Positions 13,490 to 26,300 of a stretch of 64,000 nucleotides of DNA are shown piece after piece. The position numbers and the translations under genes were made by a program. This DNA comes from Nomascus leucogenys (lineage: Eukaryota; Chordata; Mammalia; Primates; Hylobatidae), in assembly GCF_006542625.1 (NCBI RefSeq), contig NW_022097499.1:1-64000 (forward strand), written 5' to 3'. The notes beneath the pieces were generated by a model that saw only the letters and a list, made by a program, of their open reading frames with translations, did no database searches and was not told the DNA's origin. Within the stretch, counting starts at the first letter, position 1. Each line of letters begins with the position of its first letter.

Positions 13490-13981
13490 GGGTGGTGACT
13501 CCCAGAAGCATCATGATCAGGGTGGTGCTTCCCAAAATCTTCATCATCGGGGTGTCGACTCCCAGAAGCTTCAGCATCGGGGTGGTGATTCCCGGAAGCT
13601 TCATCATCAGTGTGTTGACCACCAGAAGCCTCATCATTGGGGTGGTGAATCCCAGAATCTTCATCATTGGGGTGGTGACTCCCGGAAGCTTCGTCATCAT
13701 CAGGGTGGTGACTCCCAAAAGATCCATCATCATCGAGTTGATGACTCCCAGAAGCATCATGATCAAGGAGGTGCTTCCCAAAATCTTCATCATTGGGGTA
13801 TCGACTCCCAGAAGCTTCATCATTGGTGTGGTGATTCCCAGAAGCTTTATCACCAGGGTGGTGACTCCCAGAACCTTCATCATCGGTGTGTTGACCACCA
13901 GAAGCTTCATCATTTGGGTGGTGAATCCCAGAATCTTCATCATCGGCGTGGTGAATCCCAGAAGCTTCATCATCAGTGTGG
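13490..13981. repeat. About 246-bp tandem duplication
   Basis: The CCCAAAATCTTC unit followed by a GTGTCGACTCC or GTATCGACTCC unit occurs at 13531 and 13777 (offset 246), and flanking variant units including TTGACCACCAGAAGC match in order. Eight array units appear to have been copied together. Confidence 0.75.
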
Positions 13982-16507
13982 GGACTCCCAGAAGCCTCAT
14001 CATCGGGGTCGTGACTCCCAGAAGCTTCATCATCATCGGGGTGGTGACTCCCAGAAGATTCGTCATCAGGGTGGTGACTCACTGAAACTTCATCATTGGT
14101 GTGGTGTCTCTTAGAAACTTCGTCATCATTGGGGCGGTGACTCCTAGAAGCTTCATCATCATCAGGGTGTTGACTCCCAGAAACTTCATCATCATCTGGG
14201 TGGATACTCCCAGAATCTTCATCATCATCGTGGTGGTGACTCCTGCAGTCTTCATCATGGGATTGGTGAATCCTAGAAGTCTCATCTCGGGGTGATGAAT
14301 CCCAGAAGCTTCATCATCGGGTTGGTGACTCCCAGAGGCTTCATCATCTGGGTGGTGAATCCCAGAATCTTTATCATCGCAGTGGTGATTCCCAGAAATT
14401 TCATCATCGGGGTGATGATTCTGAGAAGTTTCATCATCGGGATTTGGACTCCCAGAAGCCTCATCAATTGGATGTTTAATCCCAGAATCTTCATCATCAT
14501 GGTGGTGACTCCAACAAGCTTCATCATCATTGTGGGGAATCCCAGAATCCTCATCTTTGGTGTGGTGACTCCCAGAAGCTTCATCATCATCGGAGTGGTT
14601 ACTCCCAGAAACTTCATCATGGGAGTGGTGAATCCCAGAAGCTTCATCATCGGGATGGTGACTCCCAGAGGCTTCATCATCGGTTTGGAGAATCCCAGAA
14701 GCTTCATCATATGGGTGGTGACTCTCATAATCTTCATCACTATCACGGTGGTTACTCCCAGAAGCTTCATCATCAGAGTGGTGATTCTGAGATGCTTCAT
14801 CATCGTTGTGTTGACTCACAAAAGCTACATCATCGGGGTGGTGACTCCCAGAAGCTTCTTTGTCAGGGTGATTACTCCCAGATGCTTCATCATCGGGGTG
14901 GTGACTCCCAGAAACTTCATCATCGGTGTGGTTATTCCAATGAGCTTCATCATCAGGGATATGAATCCCAGAAGCTTCATCATCCGGGAGGTGACTCCCA
15001 TAATTTTCATCATCGCGGTGATGACTCACAGAAGCTTCTTCATCATCAGGGTGGTGAATCCCAGAATCTTCATCATCGGGTTGGTGAATCCCAGAAGGTT
15101 CATCATTGGGGTGGTGACTCCCAGAAGCTTCATCATCGGTGTGGTGACACCCAGAATTTTCTTCATCGTGGTGGTGACTCCCAGAAATTTCTTCATCAGT
15201 GTAGTGATTCCCATAAGCTTCTTCATCGGGGTAGTGAGTCCCAGAAACTTCATCATCATCAGGGTGGGACTCCCAGAAGTTTCATCATCAGGGTGATGAC
15301 TCCCAGAAACTTCATCATCATCAGGATGGTGACTCTGAGAAGCTTCATTATTATCTGGGTGGTGTCTCCCAGAAGCTTCATCATTGGGGTGGTGATTCCC
15401 TGAAACTTCATCATCCGGGTGGTGATTCCCAGAAGCTTCATCATTGCAGTGGTGAATCCCAGAAGCTTCATCGTTTGGTTGTTGACAGTCAGAAGCTTCA
15501 CCATCATCGGGGTGGTGACTCCCTGTAGCTTCCTCAACAGGATGTTGATTCCCAGAAACTTCATCATAGTTGTAGTGACTCCCAAAAGCTTCATCATTGG
15601 GGTGGTGACTCCCAGAAGCTTCATCATTAGGTTGGTGATTCCCAGAAACTTCATCATCGGGGTGGTGAGTCTGAGAAGCTTCATCATCGGGGTGTTGACT
15701 CCCAGAAGCTTCATTATCTTTGTAGTGCTGTCACCCAGAATCTTCACCGTCATCGTGGTGTTTACTCCCAGAAGCTTCAACATCATTGGCGTGGTGACAC
15801 TGAGAACTTCATTATCATTGGGGTGGTGACCCCCAAAGCCTTCATATCATCAGGGTAGTGACTCCCAGAAGCTTAGTCATCTTCGGGGTGGTGATTCACA
15901 AAAGATACATCATCATCTGGATTTTGAATCCCTGAAACTTCATCATCGCTGTTGTGACTCACAGAAGCTTCATCATTGGGGTGGTGATTCCCAGAAGCTT
16001 CTTTGTAGGGGTGGTTACTCCCAGAATATTCATCATCATCATGGTGTTGATTCACAGATGCTTCATCATCATTGGGGTGGTGACTCCCAGAAGCTTCATC
16101 ATCATCAGTGTGGTGAATCCCAGAAACATCATGATCAGGGTTGTGCTTCTCTAAATCTTCATCATCGGGGTGGCAACTCCCAGAAGTTTCATCATCGGGG
16201 TGGTGATTCCCAGAAGCTTCATCATCGGGTTATTGACACCCAGAAGCTTCATCATCGGGGTTTTGACTCCCAGAAGCTTCATCATCTTCGAGGTGGAGAC
16301 TCTGAGAAGCTTCATCATTAGCGGGGTGGTGACTCCCAGAAGATTCATCATCGTCGGGGTGGTGACTCCCAGAAGCTCCATCATCATAGTGGTGGTGGCT
16401 CCCAGAAGCTTCTTCCTCGGGTTGGTGACTCCCAGAAGCTTCATCTTGGCGGTGGTGAATCCCAGAATCTTCATCATCGGGTTGGTGACTCCCAGAAGCT
16501 TCATCAT

Positions 16508-16945
16508 CGGGGTGGTGTCTTCCAGAAGGTTCATCATCATCAGGGTGGTGACTCCAAGAAGCTTCATCTTTATTTGGGTGGTGACTCTCAGAAGCTTCAT
16601 CATCGTGGTGGTGACTCCCAGAGGCTTCATCATCATCTGGCTGGTGACTTCCAGAATCTTCATAATCAGGGTGGTGAATCCCAGAAGCTTCATCATCGGG
16701 GTGGTGACTCCCAGAAGCTTCATCATCCAGGTGGTATCTTCCAGAAGGTTCATCATCATCAGGGTGGTGACTCCAAGAAGCTTCATCTTTATTTGGGTGG
16801 TGACTCTCAGAAGCTTCATCATCGTGATGGTGACTCCCAGAGGCTTCATCATCATCTGGGTGGTGACTTCCAGAAACTTCATCATCAGGGTGGTGATTCT
16901 CAGAAGTTTCATCATTGGGGTGGTGAATTGCAGAAGCTTCCTCAT
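16508..16945. repeat. 219-bp tandem duplication, apparently recent
   Basis: The segment starting near 16508 is repeated immediately from near 16727. The rare string TATTTGGG occurs at 16571 and 16790 (offset 219). Across the first roughly 140 bases I see only about three differences (GTCT/ATCT, CGTGGTGG/CGTGATGG, CTGGCTGG/CTGGGTGG), then more toward the end. Neighbouring unrelated units differ far more, so this looks like one of the youngest events in the window. Confidence 0.85.
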
Positions 16946-19900
16946 GGTGGTGGTGAATCCCAGAAGCTTCATCATCTTCACACTGGGGACTTCCAGAAGT
17001 TTCATCATCATCGTGGTGGTGAATCCCAGAAGCTTCATCATCATCGGGGTGGTGACTCCCTGAAGGTTCATCAACTGGGTGGTTTTTCCCAGAAACTTAG
17101 TCATCGTTGTGGTGACTCCTCGAAGCTTCATCATTGGGGTGATTACTTCTAGAAGCTTCATAATCATGGTGGTGACTCTCAAAAGCTTCATCATCATTGG
17201 CGTGGTGACTCCCTGAAGTTTCATCATCAGGGTGTTGATTCCCAGAAGGTTCATCATCATTGTGGTGACACCCAGAATCTTCATCATCGTGGTGGTGATT
17301 CTCAGAAGCTACATCATCTGGTTGATGACTCCCAGATGCTTCATCATAGGGGTGGTGATTCCCAGAAACTTCATCATCATTGTGGTGACTCCCCGAAGCT
17401 TCATCATCGGGGTTGTGATTTCCAGAAGCTTCGTAATCGTGGTGGTGAGTCTCCAAAGCTTCATCATCATCACCGTGGTGACTCCCTGAAGTTTCTTCAT
17501 CGATGTGGTGATTCCCAGAAGCTTCATCATCAGGTTGGTGACTCCCAGGTTCTTCATCATAGGGGTGGTGATTCCCAGAAACTTCATCATCAGGGTCGTG
17601 ACTCCAAGAAGCTTCATCATTGGGGTTTTTACTCCCAGAAGCTTCATCATCTTCAAGATGGAGACACCCAGAAGCTTCATCATCATTGGGGTGGTGACTC
17701 CCAGTAGCTTCATCATCATCAGGGTGTTGAATCCCAGAAGCTTCATCATCATCATGTTGGTGCCTCCCAGAAGCTTTATCATCATAGGGGTGGTGTCTCC
17801 CAGAAGCTCCATCATAATCGTTGTGGTGATTCCTGGAAGATTCATCATCATTGGGTGGTGATACCCAGAAGTATCATTAGAGGGGTGGTGCTTCCCAAAA
17901 TCTCCACCTTCGGGATGTTGACTCCCAAAGGATTCATCATCAGGGTGATGAATCCAAGAAGCTTCATAATCGTTGTGGTGACTCGCAGAATTTTCTTCAT
18001 CAGGGTGTTGATTCCCAGAAGCTTCATCATCGTGGTGGTGATTTCCAGAAGCTTCATCATTGGGTGTGACTCTCTGAAGCTTCATCATCGGGGTGGTGAC
18101 TCACAGAAGCTTCATCATCATCGGGGTGCTGAATCCCAGAAGCTATGTCACCAGTGTGGTGATTCCCAGAGTCTTCATCATGGGGTTGGTGATTCCCAGA
18201 AGCTTTATCATCCAGTTGGTTATTCCCAGAAGCTTCACCATCGGGGTGGTGACTCTCAGAATCTTCATCATCGGGGTGGTGATTCCCAGAAGCTTCATCA
18301 TCATTGTGGTGACTCCCAGAAGCTTCATCATCAGGCTGGTGACTCCCTGAGATTCATCATCAGAGTGGTGATACCCAGTAGTTTCATCATCATCGTGGTG
18401 GTGACTCCCGAAAACTTCATCATTGTTTTTGTGAATCCCAGAAGCTTCATCATCGGGGTGGTGACTCCCAGAAGCTTCATCATCGGGTTGGTGAATCCCA
18501 GAAGCTTCATCATCAGGGTGGTCACACTCAGAAGTTTCATCCTTGAGGTGATGACTCCCAGAAGCTTCATCATCATCAGGGTGGTGACTCCCAGAAGTTG
18601 CAACATCGGGGTGGTGAATCCAAGAAGCTTCATCATCATCGGGATTGTGACTCCCAGAAGCTTCATCATCATCGGGTTGGTGACTTCCAGAGGATTCATC
18701 ATCGGGTTGGTGACTCCCAGAATCTTCATTATCGGGGTGGGGATTCACAGAAGCTTCATCATCGGGGTGGTGACTCCAAGAAGATTCATCATCAGGGTGG
18801 TGATTCCCAGAAGCTTCATTGTCAAGGTGGAGACTCCCAGAAGCTTCATTATCATGGAGTTGAGTCACAGTGGCTTCTTCATCGGGGTGGGGACTCCCAG
18901 AAGCCTCCTCTTCGGGTGGTGACTCACAGGAGATTCATCATCATCGGGGTTGTGACTCCCAGAAGCTTCATAATCGGGGTTGTGACTCCCAGAAGCTTCA
19001 TCATCATCGGGGTGGTGGCTCCAAGAATCTTCATCATCATCGGGGTCGTGACTCCCATAATCTTCATCATCGGTGTGGTGAATCCCAGAAGCTTCATCAT
19101 CAGGGTGGTGGCTCCCAGAAGCTTCATCATCGGGGTGGTGACTCCCAGAAGCTTCATCATCTGGGTGGTGACTCCCAGAATCATCATCATCTTAGTGGTG
19201 ATTCTCAGAAGATTCCTCATCAGGGTGGTGACTCCCAGAAGCTGCAACATCGTGGTTGTGACTCCCAGAAGCTTTGTCATCATCACAGTGGTGACTCCCA
19301 GAAGCTTCTTCATCATCGGGGTGGTGACTAACAGCCACTTCATCATTGGGGTGGTTACTCCTATTGGATTCATCATCATCAGGGTGGTGACTCCCAGAAG
19401 TATCATCAGCGGGGTGGTGCTTCACAAAATCTTCATCATCACAGTGGTTACTCCCAGAAGTTTCATCATCGTGGTGTTGATTCCCAGAAGCTTCATCATC
19501 GGGTGGTGACTCCCAGAAGCTTCATCAACGGGATGGTGATTCTTAGATGCTTCCTTAACGCGTTGGTGATTCCCAGAAGCTTCGTCATCATGTTGGTGCC
19601 TCCCAGAAGCTTCATCATTTGGGTGGTGACTTCCAGAAACTTCATCATCGGGGTGGTGTTTCTCAGAAGTTTCATCATTGGGGTGGTGAATCCCAGAAGC
19701 TTCCTCATGGCGGTGGTGAATCCTAGAAGCTTCATCATCAGTGAAGTCACTCCCAGAAGCTTCATCATCATCGGGGTGATGATTCACTGAAACTTCATCA
19801 TCGAGTTGGTGATTACCTGAAGCTTCATCATTGTTGTGGTGACTCCCAGAAGCTTTATCATCAGGGTGGTGACACCCAGAAGCTTCATCATCGTTGTGGT

Positions 19901-22900
19901 AATTCATAGAAACTTCATCATCTGAGTGGTAGTCCGAGAAGCATCATCATCGGTGTTTTCAATCCCAGAAGCTTCATCATCTTTGGGGTGGTGACTCCCA
20001 GAAGCTTCATCATCATAGGGGTGGTGACTCCCAGAAGCATCATGATCCGGGTGGTTCTCCTAAAATCTTCATCATCGGGGTGGCGAATCCCAGAAGTTTT
20101 ATCATAGGGGTAGTGATTCCCAGAAGCTTCATCATCGGGGTGGTGACTCTCAGAAGTTTCATCATCGGGGTTTTGACTCCCAGAAGCTTCATCATCTTTG
20201 AAGTGGTGACTCCCAGAATCTTCATCATCATCAGTGTGGTGACTCCCAAAAGCTTCATCATCATCAGGTTGGTGACTCCCAGAAGATTCATCATCATAGG
20301 AGTGGTGACTCCCAGAAGCTTCATCATCAGGGTGGTGACTCCCTGAAGCTTCATCATGGTGGTGGTGAATCCCAGAATCTTCATCATATTGGAGGTGACT
20401 CCCTGAAGCTTTTTCATTGGGGTGGTGATTCCCATAAGCTTCATCATTGTTTTGGTGACTTCCAGAAGCTTCATCATCGGGATGTTGATTCCCAGAGACT
20501 TCATCATCTGGGTGGTGATGCCGAGAAGCTTCATTATCAGGGTTTTGACTCCCAGAAGCTTTATCGTCCCGGTGGTGACTCCCAGAAGCTTCATAATCGG
20601 GATGGTGACTCCAAGAAGCTTCATCATTGCGGTGGTAAATCCCAAAATCTTCATCATCGTGTTGTTGACTCCCAGAAGCTTCATTATCATCAGGGTGGTG
20701 ACTACCAGAAGCTTCATCATCGGGGTGTTGACTCCCAGAAACTTTATCATCATCGGGGTGGTGACTCTTGATTCCTCATCATCATCAGGGTGGTGACTCC
20801 CAGATGGTTCATCGTCATCACGGTGGTGACTCCCAGATGCTTTGTCATTATCGAGGTGGTGACTCCCAGAAGCTTCATCATCATCGGGGTGGGGACTCCC
20901 AGAGGTTTCATAATCATTGGGTTGGTGACTCCCAGAATTTCGTCCTCGGGTTGGTAATTCCCAGAAGTTTTATCATCGGGGTGGTGACTCCCAGAAGCTT
21001 CATCATCGGGGTGTGATTCCCAGAACCTTCATAATCGGGGTGGTGACTCTGAGAAGCTTCATCATTGGGGTTTTGACTCCCAGAAGCTTCATCATCAGGG
21101 TGGTGACTCCCAGAAGCTTCATCATCAGGGTGGTTACTCCCAGAAGCTTTAACATCATTGGGGTCATGAAGCCCTGAAACTTAGTCATCATTGGGGTGGT
21201 GAAACCCAGCAGCTTCATCATAGGGGTGATGATTAACTGAAGCTTCATCATCGGGGTCGTGATTCCCAGAAGCTTCATCTTCACTGTGGTGACTCCCAGA
21301 GACTTCATCATTTGGGTGGTTATTCCCAGAAACTTCATCATCAGGGTTGTGATTCCCAAGTTTCATCATCGTGGTGGTGACTCCCTGAGCTTCATCATCA
21401 TCGGGGTGGTGACACCCAGATGCTTCATCATCATGTTGGTGACTCCCAGAAGCTTCATCATTGGGTTGGTGAATCCCAGAAACTTCATCATTGGGATGGT
21501 GAGTCCCAGAAGCTTCATCATCAGGGTGGTGACTACCAGAAGTTTCATCATTGGGGTGATGACTCCAAGAAGGTTCATCATCATCAGGGTGGTGACTGTC
21601 AGAAGTTGCATCATCATAATGGTGTCTCCAAGAAGCTTAGTCATCATCGGGATTGTGATTCCAGAAGCTTCATCATCATCAGCTTGGTGATTTCCAGTAG
21701 CTTCCTCATCGGGTTGGTGACTCCCATAATCTTCATAATCTGGGTGGTGATTCTGAGAACTTTCATCATTGGGGTGGTGACACCCAGAAGCTTCATCATC
21801 AGAGTGGTGACTCCCAGAAGCCTCATCATCATCAGGGTGGTGACTCCCAGAAACTTTTTCATCGGAATGGTGACTCTTAGAAGCTTCATCATCATTGGGG
21901 TGGTGATTCCCAGAAGCTTCATCATCATTGGGGTGGTGACCGAAGATTCATCATCGGGCTGGTGATTCCCAGTAGCTTCATCATCGTTGTGGTGATTCTC
22001 AGAAGCTTCATCAACGGTGTGTTGACTGCCAGAAGCTTCATCATCGGGGTGGTAACTCCCAGAAGCTTCATCATTGGGGTGGTGATTCCCAGAAATTTCA
22101 TCATCTCGGTGGTGACTATGAGAAGCTTCATCATCGGGTTTATGACTCCCAGAAGCTTCATCATCCTTGAGGTGGAGACTCCCAGAAGCTTCATCATTAT
22201 TGGGATGGTGACTCCCAGAAGCTTCATCATCATCGGGGTGGTGACTCCAAGAAGCTTCATCATCATTGGGGTGGTGACTCACACAAGCTTCATTATCATT
22301 GGTTAGGTGACTCCCAGAAGTTTCATCATCATCTGTGTGGTGAGTCCCAGTAACCTGGTCATCATCGGGATAGTGACTCCCAGAAGATTCATCATCATCT
22401 GATTAGTAATTCCCAGAACTTCATACTAAGTGTGTTGACTCCCAGAAGCTTTATCATTGGCGTTTTGACTCCTGGAAGCTTCATCATCATCAGGGGGATG
22501 ACTCCCAGTAGCTTCATCATCGGGGTGGTGATTCCCAGAACCTTCATCATCGGGGTTGTGATTTCCTGAAGCTTCATCATTGGAGTGGTGATTCCCAGAG
22601 GCTTCATCATCGTTATGGTGTCTCCCAGAAGCTTCTGCATTGGGGTGTGACTCTCAGAAGCTTCATCATCATTGGGGTGGTGACTACCAGAAGATTCATC
22701 ATTGTCTCGGTTGTGACTCCCAGAAGCATCATGATCAGGGTGGTACTTCTGAAAATCTTCATCATTGGGGTGTGGACTCCCAGAAGCCTCATTATCAGGT
22801 TGGTGACTCCCAGAAGCTTCATCATCAATGGTTTGGTGTCTCCAAGAAGCTTCATCATCGGGGTGGTTACACACAGAACTTTCATCATTGAGGTGGTGTC

Positions 22901-23389
22901 TCCCAGAAACTTCGTCATCATTGGGGGTTGACTCCTAGATGCTTCATCATAATCGGGGTGGTGACTTCCAGAAGATTCACCATCATCTGTATGAAGACCC
23001 CAGAATGTTCATCATCATTGAGGTGCTGACTCCCAGAATATTTATCATTGGGTGGTGAATCCTAGAAGTTTCATCATCGGAGTGAGGAATCCCAGAAGCT
23101 TCAACATCGGGTTGGTGACTCCCAGAGGCTTCATCATCAGGGTGGTGAATCCCAGAAGCTTCGTCATCGGTGTGGTGACTCTCAGAAGATTCATCATCAT
23201 CGCGGTCAAGACTCCCAGAATCTTCGGGGTGGTGATTCCCAGAAGTCTCATAATCGGGGTGGTGATTCCCAGAAGCTTCATCTTCAGGGTGGTGACTAAC
23301 AGAAGCTTCATCATCAGGGTTGTGATTCCCAGAAACTTCATCATCGAGGTAATGACTCTGGGAAGCTTCATTATGAGGGTGGTGACTCA

Positions 23390-26300
23390 CGTAATTTTCA
23401 TCATCACGGTGATGACTCCCAGAAGATTCTTCATCATCAAGGTGGTAACTCCCAGAAGCTTCGTCATCGGGGTGGTGATTCCCAGAAGCTTCATCATCAG
23501 GGTGGTGACTCCTAGAAGCTTTATCATCATGGGCGTGGTGACCCCCAGAAACTTCAACATCGTCGGCATGGAGAATCCTGGCAACTTCATCATCGGGGTG
23601 GTGACTCCCAGAAACTTCATCATGGCAGTGGCGAATCCCAGAAGCTTCATCATCGGGTGGTGACTCCCAGAAGCTTCATCATCATCAGGATGCTTACTCC
23701 CAGAAGCTTTATCATCCGGGTGGAGACTCCCAGAAGCTTCATCATCCTCAGGGTGGTGACTCCAAGAAAATTCATCATTAGGGTGGTGATTCCCATAAGC
23801 TTCATTATCGGGGTGGTGATTCCCAGAAGCTTCGTCACTGCAGTGGTGAATCCCAGAAGCTTCATCATTGGGTTGGTGACACTCAGAAGCTCCATCATCA
23901 TCATCAGGGTGATGACTCCCTGAAGCTTCATTAACGGGTTGGTGACTCCCAGAAGCTTCATCATTGGGGTGGTGACACCGAGAACATTAATCATCGGGGT
24001 GGTGACTCCCAGAATTTTCATCATCGGGTTAGTGACTCCCATAAGCTTCATCGGGGTAGTGACTCCCAAAATCTCCATCGTCATCAGCGTTGTGACTTCC
24101 CGAAGCTTCATCATCGGGATGGGGACTCCCAGAAGTTTCATCATCATTTGGATGGTGACTCCCAGAAGCTTCATCATTGAGGTGGTAATTCCCAGAATTT
24201 CATCATCGGGGTGGTTACTCCCGGAATCTTCATCATTGTGGTGGTGAATACCAGAAGATTCATCATTGGAGTGGTGACAGTAAGAAGCTTCATCATCATC
24301 AGGGTGGTGACTCCCTGAAGCTTCATCAACGGGGTGGTGATTCCGAGAAGTTTCATCATCGTTGTGGTGACTCCCAGAAGATTCATCATCGGGGTGGGGA
24401 CTCCCAGAAGCTTCATCACTGGGATGGTGATTCCCAGAAACTTCATCATCGGGGTTGTGACTCTGAGAACTTTTATCATCGGGGTGTTGACTCCCAGAAG
24501 CTTCATAATCTTCGGGTTGGTGAGTCCCAGAAGCTTCATCATCACCGGGTGGGTGACTCCCAGAAGCTTCATCATCATTGGGGTGTTGACTCCCAGAAGC
24601 TTCATCATCATCAGGGTGGTGATTACCTGAGGATTCATCATTGGGCTGGTGAATCCGAGGAGATTCATCATCGTTGTGATGACTCCCAGAATCTTCATCA
24701 TCTGGGTGTTGACTCCTAGAAGCTTCATCATTGGGGTTGTGACTCCCAGAAGCTTCATCATCGGGATGTTGATTCCCAGAAATTTCATCGTCTGGGTGGT
24801 GACTCTGAGAAGCATCATCATCTGGGTTATGATTCCCAGAAGCATCCTCATATTTGGGGTGGTGACTCCCAGAATATTCATCATCATCGGCATGGTGACT
24901 CCCATAAGCATCATCGTCATAGGCGTGTTGACTCCCAGAAGCTTCATCATCTTCGGGGTGGTGAATCCCAGAAGATTCATCATCATCGTGGTGGTGACGC
25001 CCAGAAGCTTCATCATCATCCGGGTGGTGATGCCGAGAAGCATCATGATCTGGGTGGTCACTCCCAGAAGCATCATGATCGGGGTGGTGCTCCCAAAATC
25101 TTCATCATCAGGGTGGCGAATCCCAGAAGTTTCATCATCGGGGTGGTGGTTCCCAGAAGTTTCATCATCATAGTGGTGACTCCCAGAAGCTTCTTCATTA
25201 GGGTTTTGACTCCGAGAAACTTCATCATCTTCGAGGTGGAGACTCCCAGAAGCTTCATCATCATCGGGGTGGTGACTCCCAAAATCTTCATCTTCATCTG
25301 GTTGGTGACTCCCAGAAGATTCATTATCATTGGCGTGGTGACTCCCAGAAGCTTCATCATCATAGGGGTGGTGACACCCAGAAGCTTCATCATCAGGGTC
25401 GTGACTCCCAGAAGCTTCATCATGGCGGTGGTGAATCTCAGAAGCTTCATCATCGTTTTGGTGACTCCTAGAAGTTTCATCATCGGGTTGGTGAATCCCA
25501 GAAGTTTCATCATTGGGGTGATGACTCCCAGAAGTTTCATCATCATCAGGGTGGTGACTCCCAGAAGTTGCATCATCAGGGTGGTGACTACAAGAAACTT
25601 CATCATCGTCGGGATTATCACACCCAGAAGCTTCATCATCATCGGTTGGTGACTTCCATAAACTTCATCATCGGGTTGGTGACTCCCAGAATCTTCATCG
25701 GTGTGGGGATTCACAGAAGCTTCATCATCAGGGTGGTGACTCACAGAAGCTTCATCGTAGGGATGGTGACTCCCAGAAGCTTCAGCTTCATCAGGGTAGC
25801 ATCGGGTTGGTGACTCCCTGAAGCTTCATTATCACGGAGTTGACTCACAGAGGCTTCATCATCGCGGTGTGGATTCCCAGAAGCTTAGTCATCGGGGTGG
25901 TGACTCACAGAAGATTCAACATCGTCGGGGTGGTGACTCCCAGAAGCTTTATAATCTGGGTGATGACTCCCAGAAGCTTCATCATAACTGGGGTGGTGAC
26001 TCCAAGAAACTTCATCATCATTGGGGTTGTGACTCCCAGAATATTCAACATTGGGGTGGTGAATCCGAAAGCTTCATCATCGGGTTGGTGGCTCCCAGAA
26101 GATTCATCATTGGGGTGTTGAATCCTAGAGGATTCATCATCGGGATGGTGATTCCAGAAGCGTCATTATCGGGGTGGTGACTCCCAGAACATTCATCATC
26201 GTGGTGGTGATTCAGAGAAGCTTTATCATCAGGAGGTGACTCCCAGAAGCTTCATCATCGGGGTGGTGGTTCTCAGAAGCTTCATCATCAGTGTGGTGAT

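Larger units (their letters stand above)
7000..16100. repeat. Block family B region
   Basis: These units differ in their variant order from A and C. The signature is a GTGTCTCCC unit followed by a unit with an extra G-run (GGGGGTGACTCC), seen near 8930, 10590, 11480 and 12445, with looser forms near 8590 and 12955. A second signature, CATGATCATGG before GCTTCCCAAAAT-like units, lies at 7933, 8245 and 9560 (offsets 312 and 1315). The segment 8.83-9.24 kb matches 10.5-10.9 kb at an offset of 1662. The region is therefore a mosaic of several duplication lengths rather than one clean HOR. B-type units reappear at 22.9 kb and from about 63.2 kb. No gene is seen. Confidence 0.65.
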
